From: Phyllobacteriaceae bacterium UBA1940
GTDB lineage: Bacteria > Pseudomonadota > Alphaproteobacteria > Rhizobiales > Rhizobiaceae
Assembly: GCA_002336975.1 (NCBI GenBank)
Contig: DDFA01000101.1
Location: 1-28,088, forward strand
Direction: 5' to 3'
Length of the DNA stretch: 28,088 nucleotides
Within the stretch, counting starts at the first letter, position 1. Every line of letters starts with the position of its first letter. Under the pieces are notes generated by a model. The model made no database searches. It was not told the origin of the DNA and worked only from the letters and a program-made list of their open reading frames with translations. Below, in pieces: positions 8,245-16,300 of the stretch. The position numbers and the translations under genes were made by a program.

Positions 8245-10434
8245 ATGTCAGGCGCGCAAGTCAGGGGCAACGACGTCGATGTCGACCTGGGGACGTTGTT
8301 CGCAAGCATCCTGAGGTCGTGGATGCTGATCCTCGGCGTGGTGCTGGCCGTCACCGCGCTGGCGTTTGTCGTCGCCTGGCTGGCGACGCCGCATTATCGC
8401 GCCGAGACCCGGCTGCTGATCGAAACCCGCGAGTCGATCTATACGAGGCCGAACCCGACCGGCGACCAGTCCAACAATCCCAATCTCGACGAGGAGGGGG
8501 TCACCAGCCAGGTCGAGGTCATCGGCTCTTCCGACCTGTTGAAGCAGGTGGCCGAAAAGCTCGGTCTCGGCAAGCTGAAGGAATTTGACGAGCAGGCCAA
8601 TATGGGGATGTTCGGCCGGCTGATGGTGATCGCCGGGCTGAAGAGCGATCCGGGCGAACTGGCGGCCGAGGACCGCGTCCTCAAGACGATGCGCGAAAAA
8701 CTGCGCGTCTACCGGGTCGAGCGCTCGCGCGTCATCGTCGTCGAGTTTTCGTCGGAAGACCCGAAGCTGGCGGCCGACGTGCCCAACGCCATCGCCGACG
8801 CCTATCTTGGGCTGCAAAAGGACGCCAAGCTGCAGTCGAACGCCGACGCCACCCAGTGGCTGGAGCCCGAAATCGCCGATCTGCGCGAAAAGGTGAAGCA
8901 GGCGGAAGCCCGCGTCGCCGAATTTCGCGCCCAGTCCGACCTGATGATCGGCCAGAACGATTCGGCGCTGGCGACCCAGCAACTGGCGGAAATGTCGACG
9001 GAACTGTCGCGGGTGCGCGCCGCGCGCGCCACCGCCGAGGCCAACGCGCAGAGCCTGCGCCAGGCGATCGACAATGGCGCCTCGCTGGCGGCGATGCCGG
9101 ATGTGCTGGCGTCGCCGCTGATCCAGCGGCTGCGCGAACGCGAGGTCCAGTTGAACGCCGACATCGCCGATCTGTCGACGACGCTGCTCGATGGCCATCC
9201 GCGCATCAAGGCGCTGCGCTCGCAGCTTGCCGATCTCGACGGCCAGATCCGCGGCGAAGCGCGAAAAATCCTGCAGGGCCTGGAAACCCAGGCAAAGACC
9301 TCGCAACTGCGCGAGCAGAAGCTGATCCAGAACCTCAACGTGGTAAAGGCCGAGTCGGCGCGCGTCGGCGACAAGGAAGTGGATCTGCGGGCGCTGGAAC
9401 GCGAGGCGACGGCGCAGCGCGAACTTCTCGAATCCTACCTGACCCGCTATCGCGAGGCGTCGTCGCGCAGCGAACGCTCCTATCTGCCGGCCGACGCCCG
9501 CATTTTTTCGCGCGCCAGCGTGCCGGCGGAGCCGTATTTCCCAAAGATTCTGCCGATCGTCAGCGCCGCCTTCGTCGGTTCGCTGCTGATCATGGCGATC
9601 GTCGTGCTGCTGCGCGAGCTGTTTTCCGGCCGCGCCATGCGACCAGCCCAGAACGTCGCGTTCGAACCGGTGGAGCGGGTCGCCATGCCGCCCGTCGCCG
9701 AGCCGCGCCCCGCGCCGTCGAGGGCGCGCATGGAGGCGGTGGAGGCGGCCAGGGCTGCGACGTCGTCGCAGCCGGAGCTTCCCGAAAGACCGGTCCAGCC
9801 GCAGACTGCCGTCCCGCGGCGCGCCGCGGCCAACGACAAGCGGCTGAGCGTCAACAGCGCCGCCGAACACATTATCGCCGGCGGCGTCAGCCGCGCCGTT
9901 TTCCTGTCGCCCGAAGGCGACGAGGGTGCTGCGAGCGCCGTGGCGGTGGCGCGCGAAGTGTCGGATGCGGGCCTGCGCGTGCTGCTGCTCGACCTCACCT
10001 CGTCGGGAGCGGCGTCCGCCCCGATGCTGGACACGACGGACCTGCCCGGCATCACCGATCTGCTGGCCTCGGAGGCGCAGTTCGCCGATGTGATCCACGC
10101 CGACCTCTATTCGGACTGCCATGTCATTCCGGCGGGCACGGCCAACCCGGCGCGCGCCATGCGCGCCGCCGACCGGCTGCCGATCATCATGGATTCGCTG
10201 ACCACCGCCTATGACGTGGTGGTGGTGGAATGCGGCCCGGCCGACGCCGAGGGAATCCGCCGGCTGGTCGCCCACGGCACCCAGGTCCTGGTCAGCGCGC
10301 TGGAACTGCAGGACCGGGCGATCGGCGCGACCGCCGCCAATCTGGCGGAAGGCGGCTATGAAGGGGTTCTGCTCGTCAGGCCGGGCGAAGCCCAGCCGCC
10401 GCAGGCGCCGCGTCCGACGCGCAGCGCCGCCTGA
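8245..10434 (+). CDS. Wzz-type co-polymerase fused to a degenerate BY-kinase domain
   Basis: A 729-residue polysaccharide co-polymerase (ExoP/Wzc-like). It has a Wzz domain with TM1 at ~27-50, a long periplasmic coiled coil (~200-400) with the GNVR-type region, and TM2 at ~434-458 (ILPIVSAAFVGSLLIMAIVV). A Pro/Ala-rich cytoplasmic linker (~460-535) leads to a kinase-like domain. In active bacterial tyrosine kinases Walker A carries GKS/T; here it reads SPEGDEGAAS (555-564) with no Lys. Walker A' is LLLDLTSSG, and Walker B is VVVVECG with Glu662 in place of Asp. The C terminus has no tyrosine cluster. It is therefore probably structural rather than a kinase. The ATG at 8245, eight bases after GGAG, is preferred to an in-frame TTG 21 bases earlier. 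It is divergent from the OPX gene. Confidence 0.9.
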   Translation: MSGAQVRGNDVDVDLGTLFASILRSWMLILGVVLAVTALAFVVAWLATPHYRAETRLLIETRESIYTRPNPTGDQSNNPNLDEEGVTSQVEVIGSSDLLKQVAEKLGLGKLKEFDEQANMGMFGRLMVIAGLKSDPGELAAEDRVLKTMREKLRVYRVERSRVIVVEFSSEDPKLAADVPNAIADAYLGLQKDAKLQSNADATQWLEPEIADLREKVKQAEARVAEFRAQSDLMIGQNDSALATQQLAEMSTELSRVRAARATAEANAQSLRQAIDNGASLAAMPDVLASPLIQRLREREVQLNADIADLSTTLLDGHPRIKALRSQLADLDGQIRGEARKILQGLETQAKTSQLREQKLIQNLNVVKAESARVGDKEVDLRALEREATAQRELLESYLTRYREASSRSERSYLPADARIFSRASVPAEPYFPKILPIVSAAFVGSLLIMAIVVLLRELFSGRAMRPAQNVAFEPVERVAMPPVAEPRPAPSRARMEAVEAARAATSSQPELPERPVQPQTAVPRRAAANDKRLSVNSAAEHIIAGGVSRAVFLSPEGDEGAASAVAVAREVSDAGLRVLLLDLTSSGAASAPMLDTTDLPGITDLLASEAQFADVIHADLYSDCHVIPAGTANPARAMRAADRLPIIMDSLTTAYDVVVVECGPADAEGIRRLVAHGTQVLVSALELQDRAIGATAANLAEGGYEGVLLVRPGEAQPPQAPRPTRSAA

Positions 10435-10463
10435 CCGGGCTTTCGATTTGACAATCTGTCTAG

Positions 10464-10486
10464 CCGGCCCGTCTCGGGCCGGTTTT
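10464..10486 (+). terminator. Intrinsic terminator of the Wzz-like gene
   Basis: A perfect 8-bp stem, ccggcccg (10464-10471) with cgggccgg (10475-10482), encloses a three-base loop and is followed by tttt. It lies 30 bases past the stop codon. Confidence 0.85.
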
Positions 10487-10499
10487 CGCATCGGCCGAC

Positions 10500-10603
10500 T
10501 TAGAGCGCCGCGCCTCCAATTGGACGTGCAAAGGACGCTCTAACACTTTGAATTTGCTGCATCGTGCTTTCGAAAATCGATTCCGATTTTCGGGCCGATG
10601 CAG
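10500..10603. repeat. Compound palindromic intergenic element
   Basis: Two adjacent palindromes fill the gap between convergent genes. The first has arms ttagagcg (10500-10507) and cgctctaa (10536-10543). The second is nested: outer arms ctgcatcg (10557-10564) and cgatgcag (10596-10603), inner arms cgaaaatcg (10571-10579) and cgattttcg (10584-10592). This structure resembles dispersed mosaic palindromic repeats found between genes in Rhizobiales, a resemblance from memory only. It may also act as a bidirectional transcription end for the convergent genes. Confidence 0.65.
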
Positions 10604-10609
10604 TAGACC

Positions 10610-11809
10610 TCAGTCGTCGTCGGTCTCGGCCTCTGCCGCGCCGGCTTTCGACCGGCGAACCTTCTTGATCGCCGACCACAGGACAGGGTTCGACTTGATC
10701 GCACGCTTGGCGCGCGCCGCCGCGCCAAGCGCGCCGCCGAGCAGCCTTCCGGACATCGACACCGGAATGCGAACGTCGAACTGCCGTTCCTCGATATTGC
10801 ACCACAGCCGCTTGTAATATTCGTCGCCGACGCTGAAATCGTAGACGGCGCGACCCTCCTCGCAGGCGCGGCGGATATTGTCGTAGAACAGAAACTCGCC
10901 GGGGCTGGCATGGCCGAGATCGTCGGACGCGATGGCGCCGAACTCGCACACGATGCGGTCGGCGACGCGGCTGCTGCCGGTGATGGCGCGGATTTTTCCG
11001 CCGACTTCAAGCGCGTTGAGCACAAACGGGCGCGGCTCGCCGGCCAGTCCGGACTTGAACAGGTTGCGGAAGAACGTCTGGGTGCCCGCGTCGGCGAACA
11101 CGTCCTTGAGGCCCAGCGTCTTGAACCGCGCGGCCTTGAGCACAAAGAATTCGCTCAAGATCCGGTCGACCTCGGCGTCGGTGGCGGCCTCGATCATGCG
11201 GATCTGGCCGACCGCCTCGAATTTTCTGGTCTGCGAGCGGTGTTTTTTGCGTTTGCGCTTGCCGCTGGTGCGTCCGAGCACCGCGTCGAAACCGCCGTCG
11301 AGATCAACCGCGAGCGACGGGTTCGGGCTCGTCTGGCCGGGCAGATGCGCCAGCGGATTGGTCGCTCCGCCAACCGATTGCGCCATCCGCTCCAGCAGGA
11401 TCAGATCGATGTCCGGCCTGACCGAATGCACAGCCTGAGCCAGTGTTTCGACATCGAGCGAGCCGGTCGGCCCGCGCGCGGCCGGAAAATTGCCATTGGC
11501 GTGCCGGCCGCTCATGAAGCGGGCGACCTTGACCGGTCCCAGCGACGAAATGTCGAGCGGCAGCGCCAGTTCGGCGCCGTTTGGCTGGCGGATCAGCACG
11601 ATCGCGCTGTCGGCGCCGCCGTGCCTGGTCCAGGCGTCGACCCAGTTCGGCGACTGCGCCGGCGCAAACGTCTTGTCGGCGACGAATTCGGCATAGGACG
11701 CCGCGTCCAGCTCGACGGAAGCGGTTGCGTCGTTGACGCGCCGGCCCGCGGCGGCCGACGATCCGGCGGCGCTGCGTTTTGTTGTCGCGGTCGCAATTGC
11801 GTCAACCAT
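10610..11809 (-). CDS. GNAT acyltransferase of the CelD/BioF2 (Acetyltransf_6) family
   Basis: A 399-residue protein built like two tandem GNAT folds, as in the CelD/BcsL-like family. The characteristic C-terminal half reads VLKAARFKTLG, then a conserved core, then GEFLFYDNIRRACEEG and YDFSVGDEYYKRLWC. The basic stretch GKRKRKKHRSQTRKFE is also typical. The C terminus ends in an acidic, disordered tail. Family members acetylate sugars or cell-envelope glycans; HfsK of the Caulobacter holdfast belongs here. ATG at 11809 has AAGGA about 7 bases upstream. It is divergent from a polysaccharide deacetylase gene (78 bases between starts), suggesting deacetylation followed by re-acylation of amino sugars. 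Acyl donor and substrate are unknown. Confidence 0.85.
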   Translation of the reverse strand: MVDAIATATTKRSAAGSSAAAGRRVNDATASVELDAASYAEFVADKTFAPAQSPNWVDAWTRHGGADSAIVLIRQPNGAELALPLDISSLGPVKVARFMSGRHANGNFPAARGPTGSLDVETLAQAVHSVRPDIDLILLERMAQSVGGATNPLAHLPGQTSPNPSLAVDLDGGFDAVLGRTSGKRKRKKHRSQTRKFEAVGQIRMIEAATDAEVDRILSEFFVLKAARFKTLGLKDVFADAGTQTFFRNLFKSGLAGEPRPFVLNALEVGGKIRAITGSSRVADRIVCEFGAIASDDLGHASPGEFLFYDNIRRACEEGRAVYDFSVGDEYYKRLWCNIEERQFDVRIPVSMSGRLLGGALGAAARAKRAIKSNPVLWSAIKKVRRSKAGAAEAETDDD

Positions 11810-11887
11810 ACTTCAATCCTTGGCCGGTAGGTTCGCGCAAGACGTGTCCAAATCTGCCGACGGACCATAGGCGCAAAAGGTGAATCA

Positions 11888-12946
11888 ATGATCGACAGGG
11901 GAGAGCTGATCCGAAAACTCGCTCTCAATGTCGTCCGCTTCAGCGGTCTGGGCGCTGTGGCGAGCCGTTTCACGCTCGGTTGCGGCGCCATCCTGATGCT
12001 GCACCGGGTCACCGACGATCCGCCGATGCCGTTCGGCTTCAATCGCCATCTGGCGATCACCCCGCAATTCCTCGACGCGGTCCTGTGCGAAACCAGGGCG
12101 CTCGGGTTCCGCTTCGTCACCATGTGCGAGGCGATCGACCGGTTGGCCAGCGGCGCGACCGGCGAGCGCTTCATCACCATCACCGCCGACGACGGCTACC
12201 GCGACAATCTCACCGCCGCCTTGCCGACGCTCGAGAAGCATGGCGCGCCGATCACCATCTACGTCGCCCCCAACCTGATCGAGGGCAAGGTCGATCTGTG
12301 GTGGGACGTGCTCGAGGACATCGTCACCCGCCGCGACATGATCTATCTCGACACGCCGCGCGGCCGGCTGTCGATCGAAAGCGCGACGCCGGGCGACAAG
12401 TTCCGCGCCAATACGGTGATCCACAATTACCTGACGACCGAAGTGCCGGAACACGCGCAACGCAAGGTGATCCGCGAGCTTGCGGCGTCGGCCGGCGTCG
12501 ATCCGGCAAGGCCCGGGCGCGAAACGCTGATGACTTGGGACGAACTGCGCCGCTGCGCCGCCCATCCGCTGGTGACCATCGGCGCGCACACGATGAACCA
12601 CTTCAACCTGGCGCGGCTGACCGACGAACAGGTTGCTCAGGAGATGACGGACAGCGCCAGGGTCCTCAACGTGGAACTTGGGGTGAACGCCCGCCATTTC
12701 GCGTTCCCGTACGGATATGCCAGCGCGGTTGGCCCGCGCGAGGTGGAGATCGCCCGCCAGGCCGGCTTCGCGACTGCGGTGACTACCCGCCACGGCGTGC
12801 TCTATCCTGAGCATGCCAGCCATCCGCATGCGCTGCCGCGCATTTCGATCAATGGCCGCTACCAGCAAGTCAGCCATGTGCGGACGATGGTTCGCGGCCT
12901 GACGACTGCGATGTCAAATCGCGGCAAGGCGCTGGTCACGGTGTGA
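11888..12946 (+). CDS. Polysaccharide deacetylase (carbohydrate esterase 4, NodB fold)
   Basis: A 352-residue CE4-family deacetylase. Motif 1 reads TITADDGYRDN with Asp101/Asp102 (catalytic base and metal ligand; most relatives have TFDDG). Motif 2 is IGAHTMNHFNL, supplying metal ligands His234 and His238, and HFAFPYG forms motif 3. The N terminus is weakly hydrophobic (FTLGCGAILMLHRV) without a clear cleavable signal, so it may act in the cytoplasm, as proposed for HfsH. It would remove N-acetyl groups from amino-sugar residues, giving positively charged polymer that sticks to surfaces. AAAGGTG precedes the ATG by a few bases. Its stop lies five bases from the convergent DUF2842 gene. Substrate is inferred from context only. 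Confidence 0.88.
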   Translation: MIDRGELIRKLALNVVRFSGLGAVASRFTLGCGAILMLHRVTDDPPMPFGFNRHLAITPQFLDAVLCETRALGFRFVTMCEAIDRLASGATGERFITITADDGYRDNLTAALPTLEKHGAPITIYVAPNLIEGKVDLWWDVLEDIVTRRDMIYLDTPRGRLSIESATPGDKFRANTVIHNYLTTEVPEHAQRKVIRELAASAGVDPARPGRETLMTWDELRRCAAHPLVTIGAHTMNHFNLARLTDEQVAQEMTDSARVLNVELGVNARHFAFPYGYASAVGPREVEIARQAGFATAVTTRHGVLYPEHASHPHALPRISINGRYQQVSHVRTMVRGLTTAMSNRGKALVTV

Positions 12947-12951
12947 CCGGT

Positions 12952-13167
12952 TCAGGAGCGCGGACGCGGCTCCTTGACCATCCAGCGGATCAGCCACATC
13001 GCCGGCAGGATCCACAAGAGCCCGGTCAGCAGGAAATAGAGCAGGTGGACCAGCGGCCCGGACTGGCTGAGCTTCGCCACCGCGACCGTCGTCGCCAGCC
13101 AGGCGTAGAGGATCACCAGGACGATCAGCAGCACCGTGCCGATGAGTTTGCGGATGCGAACGGACAT
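12952..13167 (-). CDS. Small inner-membrane protein, DUF2842 family
   Basis: A 71-residue protein with two hydrophobic helices (~8-30 and ~42-62) and a basic C terminus. The pattern RIRKLIGTVLLIVLVILYAW, then LLYFLLTGLLWILPAM and LIRWM, matches the alphaproteobacterial DUF2842 family as I remember it. Function is unknown. It is divergent from the haem A synthase gene, about 100 bases away, and convergent with the deacetylase gene. Confidence 0.8.
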   Translation of the reverse strand: MSVRIRKLIGTVLLIVLVILYAWLATTVAVAKLSQSGPLVHLLYFLLTGLLWILPAMWLIRWMVKEPRPRS

Positions 13168-13264
13168 GGCTTCCTATACCTCTTGTCGTTTGCCGGGCAT
13201 AGCGGGCGGGCGCGCGACGGCGTGTCGCGCGACGTGATCTCGCAAAGCCTGTATTTGAGGTCGC

Positions 13265-14365
13265 ATGACCACGATCACCGCCGCAGGCCCCGACATCCAA
13301 AGCGCTCGCGCCCGTGAGGCGGCTAACCGCCGCGCCGTGCGCTACTGGCTCTACGCCGTGCTTGTCGTGATGTTTGCGCTGTTCCTTGTCGGCGGCGGCA
13401 CCCGGCTGACCGATTCCGGCCTGTCGATCACCGAATGGAAGCCGGTCCACGGCGTCATCCCGCCTCTCAACGAGGCGCAGTGGCAGGAGGAACTGGAAAA
13501 ATATCGGCAGATTCCAGAATACCAGCAGATCAACAAGGGCATGAGCCTCGAACAGTTCAAGGCGATCTTCTGGTGGGAATGGGCGCATCGGCTGATTGCG
13601 CGTCTGGTCGGCGTGGTGATGGCGGTTCCGCTGGCCTATTTCTGGCTGAGCGGACGGCTGGAGCCGCATCTGAAGCCAAAACTGCTCGGCCTGCTGGCGC
13701 TGGGCGGTTTTCAGGGATTTGTCGGCTGGTGGATGGTGACCTCGGGGCTGACCGAACGGGTCGATGTCTCGCAATACCGTCTGGCGACGCATCTGCTGCT
13801 TGCCTGCGTCATCTTCTCGTCGGTGATGTGGGTGGCGCGCGGGCTGGCGCCGCACAGCGTGGGCCCGGCGAGTCGCCCCACGCAGCGCTTCGCTGGCGTC
13901 ATGGTGCTGCTGATCCTGGTGCAGATCGGCCTCGGCGCGCTGGTGGCGGGCCTCGACGCCGGCATGGCCTACAACACCTGGCCGCTGATGGACGGCGCGC
14001 TTGTGCCCGGCGACCTGTTCATTCAGTCGCCCTGGTGGGCGAACCTGTTCGATAATCCGAAGACCGTGCAGTTCGTGCACAGGCTCGGCGCCTACGTGCT
14101 GCTGGCGATGGCGGTCTGGCAATTTGTCTTCACCGCCAGGCGCGAGCCCGGGACGCCGCATGCGGCGAGGGCGGGTGCGCTGTTGCTGATGATTACGATC
14201 CAGGCCGCGCTTGGCATCACCGCGCTGGTGCTGGTGGTGCCGTTCGGCTGGGCGCTCGCCCATCACGGTTTCGCCATCCTGACGCTCGGCTTCGCCGTCG
14301 CCCATTGGCGCGCGACCGTCGGGCCCTATCCGGTCAAGACGCGGTTGGTCGCCGCCGGAGAGTGA
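13265..14365 (+). CDS. ctaA: Haem A synthase (COX15/CtaA)
   Basis: A 366-residue integral membrane protein with about eight helices that oxidises the C8 methyl of haem O to a formyl group, making haem A for aa3-type cytochrome oxidases. Signature elements are [21 protein letters not shown] after helix 1, [14 protein letters not shown] (His108), [10 protein letters not shown] (His176), [12 protein letters not shown] (His272) and [10 protein letters not shown] (His333/334). These supply the haem-ligating histidines of the two four-helix bundles. The long first periplasmic loop with [20 protein letters not shown] marks the alphaproteobacterial/mitochondrial type rather than the Bacillus type. 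Length is standard. ATG at 13265 is the start; no other oxidase gene is in the window. Confidence 0.95.
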   Translation: MTTITAAGPDIQSARAREAANRRAVRYWLYAVLVVMFALFLVGGGTRLTDSGLSITEWKPVHGVIPPLNEAQWQEELEKYRQIPEYQQINKGMSLEQFKAIFWWEWAHRLIARLVGVVMAVPLAYFWLSGRLEPHLKPKLLGLLALGGFQGFVGWWMVTSGLTERVDVSQYRLATHLLLACVIFSSVMWVARGLAPHSVGPASRPTQRFAGVMVLLILVQIGLGALVAGLDAGMAYNTWPLMDGALVPGDLFIQSPWWANLFDNPKTVQFVHRLGAYVLLAMAVWQFVFTARREPGTPHAARAGALLLMITIQAALGITALVLVVPFGWALAHHGFAILTLGFAVAHWRATVGPYPVKTRLVAAGE

Positions 14366-14420
14366 GGCAGCCGGCAGGCCGGCTCTGGCTTGCAGGCCCG
14401 ATGCCGGCTATGCATCGCCC

Positions 14421-15218
14421 ATGACTGAAAAGCCAAGAGTGCTCGATTTCGGACTGGCGCTGGGCGGCGGCGGCGCCAAGGGGCTGAGCCATATTCCGTT
14501 TCTCGCGGCGCTGGACGAGATGAACGTGCGGCCCGCCGCCATTTCGGGATGCAGCATCGGGGCGATCGTTGGCGTGATGTATGCGGCCGGGATGTCGGCC
14601 GCCAAGATCATCGAAATGATCGGCAATGACAGCCTCTTCGACGGCGCCATGCGGCTGTTCTCCAGCGACGTGTCCGACGGCCTGACCGCGAGCATCCTGC
14701 GCATCGCATTGCCAGTCTCAACGTTCGCCGAACTGGCGATCCCGACGATGGTTGTGGCGTCCGATTACTGGAGCCGGGAACAGGTGCTGATCAGCGACGG
14801 CGATCTGGCGACGGCCATGGCGGCGAGCGCGGCGCTTCCCGGCATGATCTTGCCGGTGCGTCGCGACGGCCGCACATTGATCGACGGCGGTTGCGTCAAC
14901 CCGGTTCCGTTCGACGTGCTGACCGGCAAGGTCAGACATGTTGCGGCGATCAATGTCGCGGGCGTCAAGGACGACAGCGACAGCGCGCAGGCGCCGAGCC
15001 GGACCAACGCCCTGTTCGTCGCGTTTCAGATCATGCAGCATTCGATCCTGCGCGAGAAGCTCAAGGCCTCGCCGGTCGATTTCCTGGCTCAACCGGGTCT
15101 GCGCAACATCCGCGTGCTCGATTTCGACAAGGCCGACGCGATTATGGAAAGCGCGCGCGACGATGTCGCGCGCTTCCGCGTCTGGGTTTCGCAACTGGCG
15201 CAGCAGTCTCCGGCCTGA
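14421..15218 (+). CDS. Patatin-like phospholipase (RssA-type)
   Basis: A 265-residue patatin-family serine hydrolase. The oxyanion loop GGGGAKG (15-21), the nucleophile elbow GCSIG with Ser45, and the DGG motif with catalytic Asp155 (LIDGGCVNPVPFDVL) are all intact, so a Ser/Asp dyad is present. There is no signal peptide, so it should act in the cytoplasm or on the inner membrane face. Members hydrolyse acyl ester bonds of phospholipids or other lipids; the natural substrate is unknown. It follows ctaA by 55 bases, which contain a GC-rich dyad, and converges on argC. Confidence 0.88.
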   Translation: MTEKPRVLDFGLALGGGGAKGLSHIPFLAALDEMNVRPAAISGCSIGAIVGVMYAAGMSAAKIIEMIGNDSLFDGAMRLFSSDVSDGLTASILRIALPVSTFAELAIPTMVVASDYWSREQVLISDGDLATAMAASAALPGMILPVRRDGRTLIDGGCVNPVPFDVLTGKVRHVAAINVAGVKDDSDSAQAPSRTNALFVAFQIMQHSILREKLKASPVDFLAQPGLRNIRVLDFDKADAIMESARDDVARFRVWVSQLAQQSPA

Positions 15219-15223
15219 TCGTC

Positions 15224-15254
15224 AGACCGTTTCCATCCAGCCATGAGACGGTCT
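15224..15254. terminator. Hairpin between convergent genes
   Basis: agaccgt (15224-15230) pairs with acggtct (15248-15254) around a 17-base interval whose ends can pair further. It lies between the patatin stop and overlaps the argC stop. There is no T-run, so it may end both transcripts weakly or be a small intergenic repeat. Confidence 0.35.
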
Positions 15255-16185
15255 AGCCGCCAAGCCCGAGCATCAGGTCGAGGTTCTGCACCGCGGCGCC
15301 CGACGCGCCCTTGCCGAGATTGTCGTAGACGGCGACCAGCATCGCCTGCGCCCGGTCGTCATTGGCGAAGACGTGCAGCATCATCCGGTTGGAGCCGTTG
15401 TAGATTTCCGGGTTGAGTTGCGGCGTGCGCTCGATTTTCTCGTAGGGCGCGACCTCGACGGCGCTTGCGGGCAGGGCGGCATAATGGTCGGCGATCGCCG
15501 CATGAAGTTCGACGCCGGTCGGGATTTTGGCCAGGCCGGACATCTGCAGTGGAATCATCGTCACCATGCCCTGGGCGAAATTGCCGACGGCAGGCTGCAT
15601 CATCGGGTCGGCGGCAAGGCCGGAATAGAGTTTCAGTTCGGGAATGTGTTTGTGCTTGAAACCGAGCCCGTAGGGCAGGAACTCCGGCGCGGCCTCGCCC
15701 TGGCTCTCATAGTCCTCGATCATCTGCCGGCCGCCACCGGAATAGCCGGAAATGCCGCCCATGGTGACCGGAAGGGACGCGGGCAACAGGCCGGCGGCGA
15801 TCAGCGGCCGCAGCGTCGCGATGCCACCCTGCGGCCAGCAGCCGGGATTGGCGACAAAGCGGGCATTGCGCACCGCGTCAAACTGCGTCGCGTCCATTTC
15901 GGCGAAACCGTAGGTCCAGCCCGCGGCGGTGCGGTGCGCGGTCGAGGCGTCGATGACGCGGGTGGTCCCGTTGTCGATCAGCGACACGCTTTCCTTCGCC
16001 GCGTCGTCGGGCAGGCACAGGACCGCCACATCGGCCCGGTTGAGATATTCGGCCCGCGCCGCCTTTTCCTTGCGCCGCTCGGCCGGCACCGAAATCACCT
16101 CGATGTCCTTGCGTCCGGCCAGCATCGCCCTGATCTGCAGGCCGGTGGTGCCGTGTTCGCCGTCGATGAAGATTTTCGGGGCCAT
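15253..16185 (-). CDS. argC: N-acetyl-gamma-glutamyl-phosphate reductase, type 2
   Basis: A 310-residue ArgC of the short, type-2 class. It reduces N-acetylglutamyl 5-phosphate to the semialdehyde with NADPH, the third step of arginine synthesis. The N-terminal NADP site is KIFIDGEHGTTGLQI, the catalytic Cys116 lies in VANPGCWPQGG, and a Gly-rich active-site segment ISGYSGGGRQM follows. ATG at 16185 is the start. It lies 115 bases downstream of the ureohydrolase gene on the same strand, in a neighbourhood (rplM, rpsI, argC) familiar from Rhizobiales. Pairing with an arginine-family ureohydrolase is metabolically sensible, though the two need not be co-regulated. Confidence 0.95.
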   Translation of the reverse strand: MAPKIFIDGEHGTTGLQIRAMLAGRKDIEVISVPAERRKEKAARAEYLNRADVAVLCLPDDAAKESVSLIDNGTTRVIDASTAHRTAAGWTYGFAEMDATQFDAVRNARFVANPGCWPQGGIATLRPLIAAGLLPASLPVTMGGISGYSGGGRQMIEDYESQGEAAPEFLPYGLGFKHKHIPELKLYSGLAADPMMQPAVGNFAQGMVTMIPLQMSGLAKIPTGVELHAAIADHYAALPASAVEVAPYEKIERTPQLNPEIYNGSNRMMLHVFANDDRAQAMLVAVYDNLGKGASGAAVQNLDLMLGLGG

Positions 16186-16300
16186 GATGTCCAGTCCTGT
16201 CTGTCGTCCCGTTTCCGGGTCAATTCAAATGGTTGCGCCGTTTTGCGGAATCAACGCCTCATTACATTGAATCGTCCTGCCAGGCGCTTGCGCCAATCTG

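Noticed and set aside
8248..10491. Very long minus-strand open frame opposite the Wzz-like gene
   Set aside because: It is the antisense of a clear gene in GC-rich DNA; its translation is a low-complexity R/G/H/Q-rich chain without motifs.
12914..14305. Long minus-strand open frame opposite ctaA
   Set aside because: The plus strand carries all conserved haem A synthase motifs; the antisense product resembles no family.
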